From: Paenibacillus sp. L3-i20
Lineage (GTDB): Bacteria > Bacillota > Bacilli > Paenibacillales > Paenibacillaceae
DNA length: 64,000 bases
Direction of reading: 5' to 3'
Assembly (NCBI RefSeq): GCF_022180385.2
Contig: NZ_BQME02000002.1
Location: forward strand, 2,320,501 to 2,384,500
In this document: piece after piece, positions 34,937 through 45,262 of the stretch
How the letters are laid out: each line of letters starts with the position of its first letter
Position numbering within the stretch: the first letter of the stretch is position 1
Made by a program: the position numbers and the translations under genes
The notes under the pieces: model-generated
Databases searched by the model: none
Seen by the model: only the letters and a program-made list of their open reading frames with translations
Told to the model about the DNA's origin: nothing

Positions 34937-35770
34937 TTAAATAGACCAATGATGCCATTCCTGTTGCTTACGATCAAGTCCAGAAAGCCAATCGGAAGTA
35001 ACACGTATCGCTTCCTCTTGGTGAACACTGCTGGAATACGTATGATTCGCTTGAAAAATAATTTCTTTATCGCATAAACCTTCACTCCGTGTCCAAAACA
35101 CTTTTTGATACAAGAAGCTGTAATCGACAGGTATAAGATCATCACTTGTTCCATGAACAATAAACACTTCTCCGCCAAATCGTGTCGCTGATTGAAAAGG
35201 CTGATGCTGCATGAGCGAATCGAAAAAGATTGGTTTCAGTGTATATCCAACATGATCCGTTTTGCCAGTCTTTATTGCTTCATCATAACTGTCTCTACCG
35301 ACTATTCGAACAATATCATTATAGGGGTAAGCAACTGGAGACCATAAAACAAGTCTTTTTACACGCTTATCCTTGACAGACGTCATAATTGCTACTGCAC
35401 CGCCCAAGCTGTGACCGAGTAATACGATGCGATGCGGATCAACACACTCCATATCTGTTATATAATCAATAACGGTTCTAGTCTGATCCACCATAGAATC
35501 AAATCCAAGAGAACCATAATCCCCGTCACTTTCACCGCAACCGCCATAATCAAACCGAATAACATAGTTGCCTTGCTGAGCTAAAGCTCTAGCAGTTTTT
35601 ACGAACAAGCGATCCACACCGATTCGACTTCCAATAAACCCGTGGCAAATAATGATCGCTTGTTTCTTCCCTGAATCTTTAGTAGTTTCAGTATTACTGT
35701 CATGCGCTGGATAATGAAGTGTAGCCGCAAGATTTAGCCCATCATGCTTTAGCGTTAATTGTCTCTCCAT
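34937..35770 (-). CDS. Alpha/beta hydrolase family protein
   Basis: A 277-aa cytoplasmic hydrolase. The nucleophile elbow is LLGHSLGGAVA, the oxyanion region is IICHGFIGSR, and later acidic and His positions are consistent with a catalytic triad (GTSDDLIP, then FQANHTYSS). ATG 35770 follows GGAGG. Monocistronic by position, with its own terminator. Substrate unknown; esterase or acyl-hydrolase is likely. Confidence 0.87.
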   Translation of the reverse strand: MERQLTLKHDGLNLAATLHYPAHDSNTETTKDSGKKQAIIICHGFIGSRIGVDRLFVKTARALAQQGNYVIRFDYGGCGESDGDYGSLGFDSMVDQTRTVIDYITDMECVDPHRIVLLGHSLGGAVAIMTSVKDKRVKRLVLWSPVAYPYNDIVRIVGRDSYDEAIKTGKTDHVGYTLKPIFFDSLMQHQPFQSATRFGGEVFIVHGTSDDLIPVDYSFLYQKVFWTRSEGLCDKEIIFQANHTYSSSVHQEEAIRVTSDWLSGLDRKQQEWHHWSI

Positions 35771-36011
35771 CGGTACAGCCTCCACAATTTTATATTCGAT
35801 AATTCCTATGTGTATACTATGAATTAATATTATAGTAACATCGTTTCAATAAGCTGTCAATCTTTAGCACCTATGCTTACCATCACATTTTCACTTGGTA
35901 TTCTACAATATAATCCGCATAACAGACGCAAAGATGAGCAAAATAAAGGGACTAAACTAAACACAAAAGCTGAACCTCTAATAGAGATCCAGCATATAAG
36001 GAGGACATTAT

Positions 36012-36131
36012 ATGCCCACTTGGATTGCTTGGTTAACTGAAAATTGGTTGTCTATCATGTTGGCATCGGGTGCAGTTATTGCCGTTGTTTTCGTTATCAT
36101 TAATCGGAAGCTTCTGTTTTACAAAGAATAG
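36012..36131 (+). CDS. Small single-pass membrane protein, 39 aa
   Basis: ATG 36012 follows a near-perfect AAGGAGGA. The product starts MPTWIAWLTENWLSIMLASG and continues AVIAVVFVIINRKLLFYKE, one transmembrane helix with a basic end. It overlaps the 3' end of the minus-strand kinase gene by 32 bp. The strong ribosome site makes it credible. Function unknown. Confidence 0.6.
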   Translation: MPTWIAWLTENWLSIMLASGAVIAVVFVIINRKLLFYKE

Positions 36132-37509
36132 GCAGCATAACCTTCACCGTTGTTCCGATTCCACGTTCACTATTAATCGTAATTTCACCGCCATGAAGTT
36201 CAACAATTTCTTTACAAATAGCGAGTCCCAGACCAGATCCTCCATAGCTGTTGCTTGACTTGTAGAACTTGTCCATGACAAAAGGGAGATCTTCCTCCGT
36301 TATTCCGCTTCCTGTATCTGTTACAGTCACAACAGCTCCTTCAGCGCTTACAGCAGTAGTCACTCGAACAGTTCCTCCTGCAGCAGTAAACTTGAAAGCA
36401 TTATCGATCAAATTGATAATGACCTGTTTAAGACGATTTGCATCTCCTTGTACTAGAATCGGACTGCTTTCCAAAGTTGCCAGCAATCGAACTTTTGTGC
36501 CTTCTTCTCTTACTGCCAATTGATGAACTGTTTCTTTCACAGGGCCATTTAAGTCAAGCATCTCTGTATGTAGTTCCATCTTCCGCTCCGACAGCTTAGA
36601 GAAATCGAGCAAGTCTTCCACAAGCCCCGATAAACGCTCCGTTTCTTTGCTAATAATCGATAGTCCAAGCTTCACTTCCTCATCATCGTCCGTTGGTTCA
36701 CTTTCCTTTAGTGTCTCGCTCCAACCTTTAATAGATGTGAGTGGTGTACGAAGTTCATGGGAAATAGACGATATAAAATCATTTTTCAGCTTTTCACGTT
36801 TGTTAAGCTCACTCACCATGACATTAAAGGTTTCGGCTAATTGTCCGATTTCATCATCGCCTCGTTTACTTGCCCTTCTTGTCCAGTCGCCTTCAGCCAT
36901 ATAACGGGCAACTCGCGTTAGTTCTTGAATGGGTTTAACGATTCGCTGAGCAAGTACAATACTAAGTCCAAGAAATAGTAACACAACAGCAAAGCCTACA
37001 ATTGTAGCCATCTGTATAATCTTCTGAACCATATTGTCTACACGCTCAATCGAAGACGTATATCTGAGCATAGATACGACTCTAGCCTCATTCCAAAGTG
37101 GTACTGTTACAGAGATGACACGTTCACCAAAGTAAGGATCTTCGCCAGTCCAACTACCTTTATATCCATTCATGGCCGTTTTAACATCCCCGGTTGAATA
37201 ACGAATATTAGGGGAAAACCCATCTGAATCGATTCTAATTTCTCCATTACTGTTTAGAAGCTGGATCCGTGTTGTGCCGCTCTCCACCATATAATTAAGC
37301 AAATAATCAGCTTGATCCTGCAGTGTTTGCGATGACAAAGAACGATTATGCAGAGAAATAGCCGTTTCTACACGCTGCTCAACGGAGCTTTTGGCGCTTC
37401 CATAATAATAATTCCACATTAGAGCAGCGAATGCTGCACCAAGAACGCTGACGACAAGCACAATAAGAAGAAGGTAACTCCATACCATTCTTGTTTGTAC
37501 GCTTCTCAC
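36100..37509 (-). CDS. Sensor histidine kinase, ResE/PhoR-like
   Basis: A 469-aa membrane kinase. It has a first transmembrane helix near the N-terminus (VWSYLLLIVLVVSVLGAAFA), an extracellular sensor of about 130 residues, a second helix (VGFAVVLLFLGLSI), HAMP, HisKA (SSISHELRTPLTSIKG) and HATPase (NLIDNAFKF, GSGLGLAI). I favour GTG 37509, whose GTGA overlaps the regulator's stop and has GGAG 9 nt upstream, over the TTG/ATG-type codon at 37548. It is paired with the OmpR-type regulator upstream. Confidence 0.88.
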   Translation of the reverse strand: MRSVQTRMVWSYLLLIVLVVSVLGAAFAALMWNYYYGSAKSSVEQRVETAISLHNRSLSSQTLQDQADYLLNYMVESGTTRIQLLNSNGEIRIDSDGFSPNIRYSTGDVKTAMNGYKGSWTGEDPYFGERVISVTVPLWNEARVVSMLRYTSSIERVDNMVQKIIQMATIVGFAVVLLFLGLSIVLAQRIVKPIQELTRVARYMAEGDWTRRASKRGDDEIGQLAETFNVMVSELNKREKLKNDFISSISHELRTPLTSIKGWSETLKESEPTDDDEEVKLGLSIISKETERLSGLVEDLLDFSKLSERKMELHTEMLDLNGPVKETVHQLAVREEGTKVRLLATLESSPILVQGDANRLKQVIINLIDNAFKFTAAGGTVRVTTAVSAEGAVVTVTDTGSGITEEDLPFVMDKFYKSSNSYGGSGLGLAICKEIVELHGGEITINSERGIGTTVKVMLPILCKTEASD

Positions 37510-38330
37510 CCAGACACGCTCCGTTTCCACCGATAACCATAGCCCCATACCGTTTCCAAAACCGATGGTTCAGATGGATTGATCTCGATCTTCTGCCTGA
37601 TTCTTCTAATATTAACATCAACGACCTTAAGATCTCCTACATAATACCTTCCCCACACCTCAGACAAAATATGGTCACGGCTAATACTCTCACCTTCCCT
37701 CTCCATCAGGAGACGAACAAGCGTCCATTCTGTAGGCGTTAATATAATCTCAATCTCATTTTTCCAAAATCGTCTCTCAGAAACAGACAATCGAAAAGGG
37801 CCGCTCAATCGTTCCGTTGAACTGGAAGCAGACGACACGCTATTATTAACCGAACCCAGCTCTGATGGCTGATTGTTAGTTTGTCCAGTTGTTATATCTA
37901 GGGGAGCCTCTATGTTTTTATGAGACATATCATTCCCCTCAGTAATAGTGATCGTTTGTGGCTCCGCATTCATTCTTCTATACAATGATTTAATGCGAGC
38001 GATTAGCTCGCCAGGGCTAAATGGTTTCTGTACATAATCATCTGCACCAAGCTCTAGTCCAAGAATTTTGTCCTCTTCTTGCGATTTTGCTGTTAACATA
38101 ATGATTCCCATCCGGGGAAAGCGTTCTCGGAGTTGTTCACATACTTCAAAGCCACTAATCGTTGGAAGCATAACATCTAATAAGGCGATGTCGAATGGAC
38201 CTTCAGATTGTGCAAAAGCAATAGCGTCCTCACCATTCTCCGCTTCAATTACTTCCATATCATTACGCTTCAAATTAATTCGAACGAATCCCCTAATTGA
38301 CTCCTCGTCCTCCAGTAATAGAATCCGCAC
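37506..38330 (-). CDS. OmpR-family response regulator
   Basis: A 274-aa regulator with REC at 1-120 (LLLEDEES, phosphoacceptor Asp in IALLDVMLPTISG, Lys in VQKPFSP) and a C-terminal winged helix (LTPTEWTLVRLLM, VDVNIRRIRQKIE, GYGYRW). The linker is unusually long, about 50 residues rich in Ser, Asn and Gln. The start is GTG 38330. It sits between a lipoprotein gene and its kinase, so all three are probably co-transcribed. Confidence 0.9.
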   Translation of the reverse strand: MRILLLEDEESIRGFVRINLKRNDMEVIEAENGEDAIAFAQSEGPFDIALLDVMLPTISGFEVCEQLRERFPRMGIIMLTAKSQEEDKILGLELGADDYVQKPFSPGELIARIKSLYRRMNAEPQTITITEGNDMSHKNIEAPLDITTGQTNNQPSELGSVNNSVSSASSSTERLSGPFRLSVSERRFWKNEIEIILTPTEWTLVRLLMEREGESISRDHILSEVWGRYYVGDLKVVDVNIRRIRQKIEINPSEPSVLETVWGYGYRWKRSVSG

Positions 38331-38349
38331 TATTAGTCACCGCCACTCA

Positions 38350-39804
38350 TCATTCTTCATGTTCAATTTCAAAATAAGAAGGAAATTCAGATTCAACCTT
38401 AAGCATGTCCTCAAAATCAGCCTTCCATTTATCCGGCAACTCCGTAGGAGCTTCTTTCTCGAATGAAACAACATACATATTGCCGCTGTCAGATGCTAAT
38501 GCTCGGTACGGTCGCTGCTCTTCATGCCATACAGACTCGACTGCTTTCCATTGTTTTACTGGAACGACGTAAATTGTCGCAAGATCTGCCGATATTTTTT
38601 GCTCAGCATTCCAGTATTCAAACGTTACGATGCCATATGATGAATCAGGAGGCTTGCGCATCGTATATCGATCTCGCCACGATTCAGGAATATTGACTTT
38701 AACCCCATAAGTATATTCGAGATACTGCTCAGCTACTTTTACAAACTGCTTCTCCCCATCCCACTGTATCCACTCATTAATCCAAGTTGTTTCAGCGTAT
38801 GAAATATCTGAATATCCCGGAGCCTCACGTACCCATTGCAATTCAATAATACCATCGTTATTTATATCTTCACTCATTGTAGGTTTTCCGCTAAAACCTT
38901 CATGTCCTAATGATCTATCAGGATAAACTAAGCTTAAATTATTGTTCTCCCAGGCGTACATATATGTCAGCATGCTATGGGCACCTGTATTTCCTTCAAG
39001 AACGATTCCTTGATGGCGTTCCGATATACTCCCAATTAACATACGCTCGAAAGAATTAACGCCTTCCGGAAGCTGTAGTTTTAATTGCTTCTTCATATCG
39101 TTATTACTCCACGTATACACCGATAGATAGTACGTCGGAATAGCGATCTCACCACTGCTACCTATTTCTGTAACAACTGCAATATCCGTTAAATTGTCTC
39201 CATCTATTTCCCCAACATCAACCAAATAATAAGGCAATGAGCGAGCTGGCGGCAGCGTCCATCTGCCCTTTTCATTTCGAACAGCCTTCGACTTATAAGA
39301 GTAGACCTCTAATACATTCGGACTATCAAATCCGCCGATCCATCCAGTGAGAAATTCCGTCTTACCATCTTTATCTAAATCAATAAGCTTAAACCATGCG
39401 ATATCTCTCGCTAATGATTGTTCGATTACGACAGACTGCCTCCAACCATCTTCACTTTGTTTCATCACCATTATTTCTGGTGTACTGTACTCGTTGTAAT
39501 AAGTCACAACCGCTTCTTCTGTTCCATCATTATCCAAATCGATTAAACGTATCGCTTCTTTATAATCGTCTTGTTCAGGAACCATCAGTACACTATAGTT
39601 AGGAAGAGCCTTCATAATAGACGCCGACAGTTTCTCCTTATCAGCTGCAATTGCAGGCTTCTGCAATAAATCAGCAGGTGCAGCCGTATAGCTGCACCCA
39701 GAAGCAATAAGCGGAATAACAAGCAATGCGAAAATTAGATTTCTCATTTGAACCTTATTCCCCAGTCGGAAAATGGAATAAAGAGACTGCTTCCGCTTCA
39801 ACAT
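38350..39804 (-). CDS. Exported lipoprotein with repeat (FG-GAP/VCBS-like) region
   Basis: A 484-aa lipoprotein. ATG 39804 is preceded by AAGGAG at ideal distance; the signal segment LIFALLVIPLIASGC ends in a lipobox at about residue 37, and ATG 39747 is an alternative start. Acidic repeats such as IRLIDLDNDGTEEAVV, FKLIDLDKDGKTEF and ISEDINNDGIIELQWV resemble calcium-binding FG-GAP blades of a beta-propeller. It precedes a two-component system by 19 nt and may be a co-sensor. Function unknown. Confidence 0.8.
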   Translation of the reverse strand: MLKRKQSLYSIFRLGNKVQMRNLIFALLVIPLIASGCSYTAAPADLLQKPAIAADKEKLSASIMKALPNYSVLMVPEQDDYKEAIRLIDLDNDGTEEAVVTYYNEYSTPEIMVMKQSEDGWRQSVVIEQSLARDIAWFKLIDLDKDGKTEFLTGWIGGFDSPNVLEVYSYKSKAVRNEKGRWTLPPARSLPYYLVDVGEIDGDNLTDIAVVTEIGSSGEIAIPTYYLSVYTWSNNDMKKQLKLQLPEGVNSFERMLIGSISERHQGIVLEGNTGAHSMLTYMYAWENNNLSLVYPDRSLGHEGFSGKPTMSEDINNDGIIELQWVREAPGYSDISYAETTWINEWIQWDGEKQFVKVAEQYLEYTYGVKVNIPESWRDRYTMRKPPDSSYGIVTFEYWNAEQKISADLATIYVVPVKQWKAVESVWHEEQRPYRALASDSGNMYVVSFEKEAPTELPDKWKADFEDMLKVESEFPSYFEIEHEE

Positions 39805-39830
39805 GCACTACTCCTTCCACTCTAAAACCC

Positions 39831-40790
39831 TTATGTCGTTGGTAACTCTTCTACCGTAACAAACGAATATCCGCGCTCCTCTAGATCATCAATAGCACCG
39901 GAAAGCATATTTACTGTATTAATAATATGTTTGCCTCCGAAGGAATGCATTAATATTATACCATTTGGCTTTGTTTCATTACGAATCATGTCACGCATGT
40001 CTTCCACCGATGTGCCTGCCCAATCACGTGTATCAACAGTCCATCCAATATGTTGTTGATCCTTTTCCTTGAGTACTCTCATAACCGTGTTCGAAAGAGC
40101 GCCATACGGGGCACGGAACATAGATGGCTTATATCCTAAAACATTTTCTATAGCATTATCCGTTTTTTCGATCTCGGATAAAATTTGCGACTTAGATAGT
40201 TTTCTTAAATCTTTATGTGTTTGAGAATGATTTCCTATGGAATGTCCTTCATCTACCATACGTTTCAAGATGTCTGGATACTTCTCAACCTGTGTTCCAA
40301 CTACAAAAAACGTAGCTTTAACACCTTTTTCCTTTAATATATCCAAAATAGCTGTCGTATATCGGGTATCAGGTCCGTCGTCGAAGGTTAATGCTACTTG
40401 CTTTTCATTTTGATTTGGCTTAATTGTTTCTTCAGTTGGCGGTTTCTTTTCAATAATTGATGATTCTGATCCACCATTACCATCGGTTTCAACATCAGGT
40501 TTAATTTCATTTTCAGAACCAGTATCTTTATCTTTGTTGCCACTTGGTTCAGTCGTTTCTTTTTCTTTGTGGCTGTCTGGTACGCTGATAGGATAGTTAT
40601 CGCCATCGACATTACCTTCTACTACACCACCAACTAAATCTTCTTTTGCTGATGTCTCTTTCTCCGCCATAGGTATTAATGCAGACAAACCAACTGATTG
40701 ACCAGCAGCGCAGCCACCTACCCATAACAATACTGCTGCAAATACGATAAACAATGCCATTCTACGACGACGTTTTTTTGCAAATTCCAT
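39831..40790 (-). CDS. Polysaccharide deacetylase (NodB domain), membrane-anchored
   Basis: A 319-aa extracytoplasmic enzyme that would remove acetyl groups from peptidoglycan or another glycan. N-terminal membrane anchor (about 10-30), a disordered acidic linker to about 130, then the NodB domain with ALTFDDGPDTRYT (metal-binding Asp pair), HSQTH (metal His residues), FRAPYG and ILMHSFG. ATG 40790 follows AAGGTGA; a GTG at 40799 overlaps that site. Located upstream of the lipoprotein and two-component genes on the same strand. Confidence 0.92.
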   Translation of the reverse strand: MEFAKKRRRRMALFIVFAAVLLWVGGCAAGQSVGLSALIPMAEKETSAKEDLVGGVVEGNVDGDNYPISVPDSHKEKETTEPSGNKDKDTGSENEIKPDVETDGNGGSESSIIEKKPPTEETIKPNQNEKQVALTFDDGPDTRYTTAILDILKEKGVKATFFVVGTQVEKYPDILKRMVDEGHSIGNHSQTHKDLRKLSKSQILSEIEKTDNAIENVLGYKPSMFRAPYGALSNTVMRVLKEKDQQHIGWTVDTRDWAGTSVEDMRDMIRNETKPNGIILMHSFGGKHIINTVNMLSGAIDDLEERGYSFVTVEELPTT

Positions 40791-41174
40791 CTGAATCACC
40801 TTCTATTCCGCTAATAGATTAATCTTAACGGAATAGTAGTTTCAGAGAGTTACAAATTAGTAACATGTTTCGTGCTCATCAGACGAAAACTTCCCTTAAA
40901 CAACAAAAAAGTTGCCTCAAAAGTAGTTTATACTACCACTAAGACAGCCCCTGTTCATTTATATAAATTGAAAAGTGATGCCAAGCTGAAAACTACAATT
41001 ATTTTCAAGGGGTGAAAGTTATTTACCGAAAATAAAATTTTCTGGCTAAACTCGAACAGCGCTCTCCAATTGAGTATCGGAGAGCGCTGGCAGCAGAGCA
41101 AGTCAAATTCTAAATTCCTCTGAACTTTTTATGAGATTTAAAGGGATGAAGAAAAACTTTATTACTGATTCATA
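40791..41174. other. Gene-free stretch with two hairpins
   Basis: At 40911-40957 an imperfect stem centred on GTAGTTTATACTAC has a T-run on the minus strand and may terminate the 41175-41477 gene. At 41057-41089 CAGCGCTCTCC pairs perfectly with GGAGAGCGCTG around an 11-nt loop, without a T-run. No gene seen. Confidence 0.5.
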
Positions 41175-41477
41175 TCACTTTTTGTTCTTCTTAATATAAC
41201 CGGACAATAAAAAAGCAATTCCGATAATTAAAGAAATGATAATAAAATTACTAGAGAAAGGTGTTTCAATTTTATCAAAATTAAAGTCATATGATCCTGC
41301 AGGCTTAGCAACAGTAAGTATTGCTGCAGTTACATAATGGATACCTTTTTGAGCAATTAATAGTAACGCACTTAGTCCTATAAAAAATAATCCTACTATT
41401 TTATCCATCATATAGTCTGGATAGCAGACGCCACCACTGCATTTTTTTTCTTTAAAGACATAATAACCATTTGCCAT
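41175..41477 (-). CDS. Small two-helix membrane protein, unknown function
   Basis: A 100-aa protein with two hydrophobic segments (KIVGLFFIGLSALLLIA and FIIISLIIGIAFLLSGYI) and a basic end. The N-terminus has Cys residues in KKCSGGVCYP. A GGAGG lies very close to the ATG. Not recognised. Confidence 0.5.
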   Translation of the reverse strand: MANGYYVFKEKKCSGGVCYPDYMMDKIVGLFFIGLSALLLIAQKGIHYVTAAILTVAKPAGSYDFNFDKIETPFSSNFIIISLIIGIAFLLSGYIKKNKK

Positions 41478-41848
41478 CCCCTCCGATCATCTCTTTGTCC
41501 ACATAAAAATCTATAAAATAAGTTTCTTCAAAAATTACATTTGTAAGATATTTTTCACAAAATACTTCCTTCCTTTTATTTTTTTGTGATTATGTGGGAG
41601 AAACCAAACACTTTTTTTGTTTGACATTGACCACACTAATATCGCCTATGGACTGGTTGTAGGCCCTGTTCAGATTGTCACTGGAAGTTTGAAGCTTTGC
41701 ATGCGACGAAGAAGCCCATGGATGCCACAGTCAAAACGAATTTTTAAATTTCGCGGATTCAGGCGAACTATACCTTAGTATTAAACATTGATGGATATTA
41801 AATTTATTGATAAAATTACCAATATTACGAGGTCAAGGAGTGCTTATA
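41478..41848. other. Gene-free stretch
   Basis: AT-rich leader sequence between divergent genes; I see no gene, repeat or clear operator in it. Confidence 0.4.
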
Positions 41849-42241
41849 TTGAACAAATCGTTGCTTGCAATAATTTGTAGTATTATTGTTGGGGGATCTA
41901 TCTTAGCAGGGCTATTAATTATCAATAGTTCGATCAAAGCTCAATTAAATAAAGAATCAACACCAGTAACACTAACAATGCCGATGCAAACACCCATTGA
42001 AACCCCTTCGAACCAAAATGTTTTATCTAAAAGTGATTTAGCAGTATATCTTATGATTCCTGAAAAAACGATCGATTACATCATAAAAAAAGACATTGAA
42101 ATTAAAACTATATTACCAGGTTCTTATAACACCTATCAATTTATCCCCTACTATAAAGTGCCAAGTGGGGAAATGATCTTCATGAAAAGTGAAGTTGATA
42201 AATGGCTCGAATATAAAACACTAAACATAACTGACTATTAA
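41849..42241 (+). CDS. Membrane-anchored protein with excisionase-like HTH domain
   Basis: A 130-aa protein. TTG 41849 is chosen because AAGGAG lies 8 nt upstream and it places the transmembrane segment (LLAIICSIIVGGSILAGLLI) at the N-terminus. A Thr/Pro-rich linker leads to a C-terminal domain (LSKSDLAVYLMIPEKTIDYI, then YYKVPSGEMIFMKSEVDKWL) resembling the excisionase/HTH_17 fold. A membrane tether on such a domain is unusual; with a single N-terminal helix the domain could lie outside the cell. Function unknown. Confidence 0.6.
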   Translation: MNKSLLAIICSIIVGGSILAGLLIINSSIKAQLNKESTPVTLTMPMQTPIETPSNQNVLSKSDLAVYLMIPEKTIDYIIKKDIEIKTILPGSYNTYQFIPYYKVPSGEMIFMKSEVDKWLEYKTLNITDY

Positions 42242-42300
42242 AATCATTTTACAGTTGTAACCCCGCATCAGCACATAATAACGTCACACTCTACTAGAAG

Positions 42301-42351
42301 AAGCCCGTCGCTCAAGTTCTACTTATGAAAGTAAACTTGAGTGACGGGCTT
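42301..42351. terminator. Strong bidirectional terminator after the purine operon
   Basis: AAGCCCGTCGCTCAAGTT (42301-42318) pairs with AACTTGAGTGACGGGCTT (42334-42351), one wobble, followed by TCATTTT. It lies between the convergent small membrane-HTH gene and purD. Confidence 0.9.
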
Positions 42352-42381
42352 CATTTTACAAAAAATAGCACTTACATTATT

Positions 42382-43647
42382 CTACACCAAAGCTTTCGCT
42401 GCAATATCTGTGCGGCTCTGTTTGCCTTCAAACTGAATGACACTTACAGCTTCATAAGCGCGAGCACGTGCTTCAGCGATATCTCGACCAAGACCAACAA
42501 TACCAAGTACGCGTCCACCATTTGTTACGATCTCGCCGTCTTTAGCAGCTGTACCTGCATGAAACACAAGTGCACCTTGCGCTTCTGCTTCAGCAATACC
42601 AGTAATGACGCGACCTTTCGGATATGATGCCGGATATCCTTCCGATGCAGCTACTACACATACAGCTGCTTCATCAGTCCACTCGATATCAAGTTCACCT
42701 AAACGGCCATTCATTGCGGCAAGCACAATATCGACTAAGTTTGTTTTTAAACGAGGTAGGACAACCTGTGTTTCTGGATCACCCATCCGTGCGTTGAACT
42801 CAATCGTCTTCGGACCATCCTTCGTTATCATTAGACCAGCGAATAGAATTCCTCGGAACGAACGACCTTCACTGACCATCGCCTTAGCTGTCGGTATAAT
42901 GATGTTAACGATAGATTCTTCGATGATAGCTGGATCAATATGCGGAAGTGGTGTATATGTACCCATACCACCCGTATTCGGACCTTTGTCACCGTCAAAA
43001 ATTGTTTTATGATCTTGTGCTGGAACCATAGGCTTCACCGTTTCACCATCAACGAACGCTAGAATCGACATTTCTTGTCCCTCTAGAAATTCCTCAATAA
43101 CGATCTGATTACCCGCTTCACCAAATACTTTGTCTACCATTGCCTCACGAAGAGCTTGTTCAGCTTCTTCCATCGTAGCTGCTACAGTAACACCTTTACC
43201 TGCTGCCAGCCCATCTGCTTTAATAACAATTGGCAACGATTGCTGACGCAAGTAAGTCGATGCTGCTTCATAATCGGTGAACGTTTCGTATTTTGCAGTA
43301 GGAATATTATATTTCTTAAGCAAGTTTTTCATAAAAATTTTGCTGCCTTCGATCTCAGCTGCTAACTTATTTGGTCCAAAAGCAGGAATTCCTGCCGCTT
43401 CAAATGCGTCCACAATTCCATCTGCAAGTGGATCATCTGGGCCAACAAATACAAGATCAATTGCAGTATCTTTTGCAAATCGAGTCAATTCGTCGAACTG
43501 GGATACCGCTATCGGAACACATTGTGCCAGCTTGGCTATGCCCGCATTACCCGGTGCGCAAAATAGTTCCTTTACTTTTTCACTTTTCTTAAGCGCCCAT
43601 ACAATTGCATGTTCACGTCCGCCGCCGCCAATTACCAAAATACGCAT
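42382..43647 (-). CDS. purD: Phosphoribosylamine-glycine ligase
   Basis: Second step of purine synthesis: joins glycine to phosphoribosylamine using ATP. 421 aa, ATP-grasp fold: N-terminal ILVIGGGGREHAIVWAL, central VIKADGLAAGKGV, ATP-binding region ending FNARMGDPETQVVLPR. Full length. It is the last gene of the minus-strand purine operon, 36 nt after purH. Confidence 0.97.
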   Translation of the reverse strand: MRILVIGGGGREHAIVWALKKSEKVKELFCAPGNAGIAKLAQCVPIAVSQFDELTRFAKDTAIDLVFVGPDDPLADGIVDAFEAAGIPAFGPNKLAAEIEGSKIFMKNLLKKYNIPTAKYETFTDYEAASTYLRQQSLPIVIKADGLAAGKGVTVAATMEEAEQALREAMVDKVFGEAGNQIVIEEFLEGQEMSILAFVDGETVKPMVPAQDHKTIFDGDKGPNTGGMGTYTPLPHIDPAIIEESIVNIIIPTAKAMVSEGRSFRGILFAGLMITKDGPKTIEFNARMGDPETQVVLPRLKTNLVDIVLAAMNGRLGELDIEWTDEAAVCVVAASEGYPASYPKGRVITGIAEAEAQGALVFHAGTAAKDGEIVTNGGRVLGIVGLGRDIAEARARAYEAVSVIQFEGKQSRTDIAAKALV

Positions 43648-43683
43648 ATCCGTAAACCTCCTTAAGATTAAAAGATTGCAATA

Positions 43684-45231
43684 TTAATGTTTAAAGTGGC
43701 GAACACTCGTAAATACCATCGCAATACCATTCGCATTTGCAGCAGTAATGGACTCCTCGTCCTTTATTGACCCGCCTGGTTGGATAATTGCTTTAATTCC
43801 AGCTTGTGCCGCAAGTTCAACCGTATCGCCCATTGGGAAAAATGCATCCGAAGCAAGAACCGATCCAATTGCTTTCTCGCCTGCTTGCTCGATTGCAATA
43901 CGTGCCGCACCTACACGGTTCATCTGTCCAGCACCAACACCAACAGTCATATCGTCTTTAGCTAGCAAAATAGCATTCGACTTTACATGCTTAACAACCT
44001 TCCAACCAAACAGCAATTGCTTCATTTCTTCCGCAGTAGGCTGGCGTTCTGTCACAACTTTCAAATCAGTTTCATTCAAGCTATGAACGTCACTTTCTTG
44101 AACGAGCATGCCGCCGTCAACAGCTGTAACTAACCATTCAGGCTTACGCTCCGCCGCTGCCGTCAGCTCACCAATTTTAAGAAGTCGGATATTCTTTTTC
44201 TTCGTCAAAATATCAAGCGCTTCTGGTGTAAAGTCTGGAGCAATAATAATTTCAAGGAAAATGCCGCTAAGAAGTTCAGCTGTATCCGCACCAATCATAC
44301 GGTTAGCTGCAACAATACCGCCGAAGATAGATGTTGAATCTGCTTCGTAAGCCTTCTGATATGCTTCGTGAATTGTTGTTCCGATACCAACGCCGCATGG
44401 ATTCATATGTTTCACTGCTACAACCGCAGGCTCTTCGAACTCTTTAAGAATGGAAAGCGCAGCGTTCGCATCGTTAATGTTATTGTAAGAAAGCTCTTTG
44501 CCATGCAACTGCTCAGCTGTAGTCACATTGCCAGTTGGTGCAAGCGGTTTGCTATAGAAAGCAGCCTTCTGATGCGGATTTTCTCCATAACGTAGATCTT
44601 GCACTTTTTCATAAGTAACGGTATAGGTTTCTGGCAAAGGTTCGCCCATTTGTTTCGAGAGGTAATCTGCTATAAGTGCATCGTAGGATGCTGTATGACG
44701 GAACACCTTTGCAGCAAGACGTTTGCGTGTCGCAAGTGTAGTATCGCCATCAGCTTTTACTTCTTCAAGAACAGCACTATAATCATTTGCATCGACCACT
44801 ACGGTAACAAATGCATGGTTCTTCGCAGCAGAGCGAAGCATTGTTGGGCCGCCGATGTCGATATTTTCGATCGCATCTTCGTAGGATACATCTGGTTTAG
44901 CGATTGTTTCTTTGAATGGATATAGATTAACGATAACGAGATCGATATAATCTAAGCCGAGTTCCTTCATCGCCTTCTGATGTTCTTCGTCATCACGAAC
45001 TGCAAGAAGACCGCTATGTACGGCTGGATGCAACGTTTTGACACGTCCATCAAGAATTTCAGGGAAACCCGTTACATCGGAAATGCCGATTACGGGAACA
45101 CCTTCCTTCTGAAGCAAGTTGAACGTGCCCCCCGTAGAAATAATTTGTACACCTTGGTTCGCCAATTCTCTTGAAAACTCCACAATACCCGATTTGTCGG
45201 ACACACTAATTAATGCTCTACGAATTGCCAC
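43684..45231 (-). CDS. purH: Bifunctional AICAR transformylase/IMP cyclohydrolase
   Basis: Last two steps of IMP synthesis, 515 aa. N-terminal cyclohydrolase domain ([33 protein letters not shown]) and C-terminal transformylase with the catalytic Lys-His in [12 protein letters not shown]. Full length, co-directional with purN and purD. Confidence 0.97.
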   Translation of the reverse strand: MAIRRALISVSDKSGIVEFSRELANQGVQIISTGGTFNLLQKEGVPVIGISDVTGFPEILDGRVKTLHPAVHSGLLAVRDDEEHQKAMKELGLDYIDLVIVNLYPFKETIAKPDVSYEDAIENIDIGGPTMLRSAAKNHAFVTVVVDANDYSAVLEEVKADGDTTLATRKRLAAKVFRHTASYDALIADYLSKQMGEPLPETYTVTYEKVQDLRYGENPHQKAAFYSKPLAPTGNVTTAEQLHGKELSYNNINDANAALSILKEFEEPAVVAVKHMNPCGVGIGTTIHEAYQKAYEADSTSIFGGIVAANRMIGADTAELLSGIFLEIIIAPDFTPEALDILTKKKNIRLLKIGELTAAAERKPEWLVTAVDGGMLVQESDVHSLNETDLKVVTERQPTAEEMKQLLFGWKVVKHVKSNAILLAKDDMTVGVGAGQMNRVGAARIAIEQAGEKAIGSVLASDAFFPMGDTVELAAQAGIKAIIQPGGSIKDEESITAANANGIAMVFTSVRHFKH

Positions 45232-45262
45232 GCAAATACCCTCCTTGTAATAGTGAAGCTAA

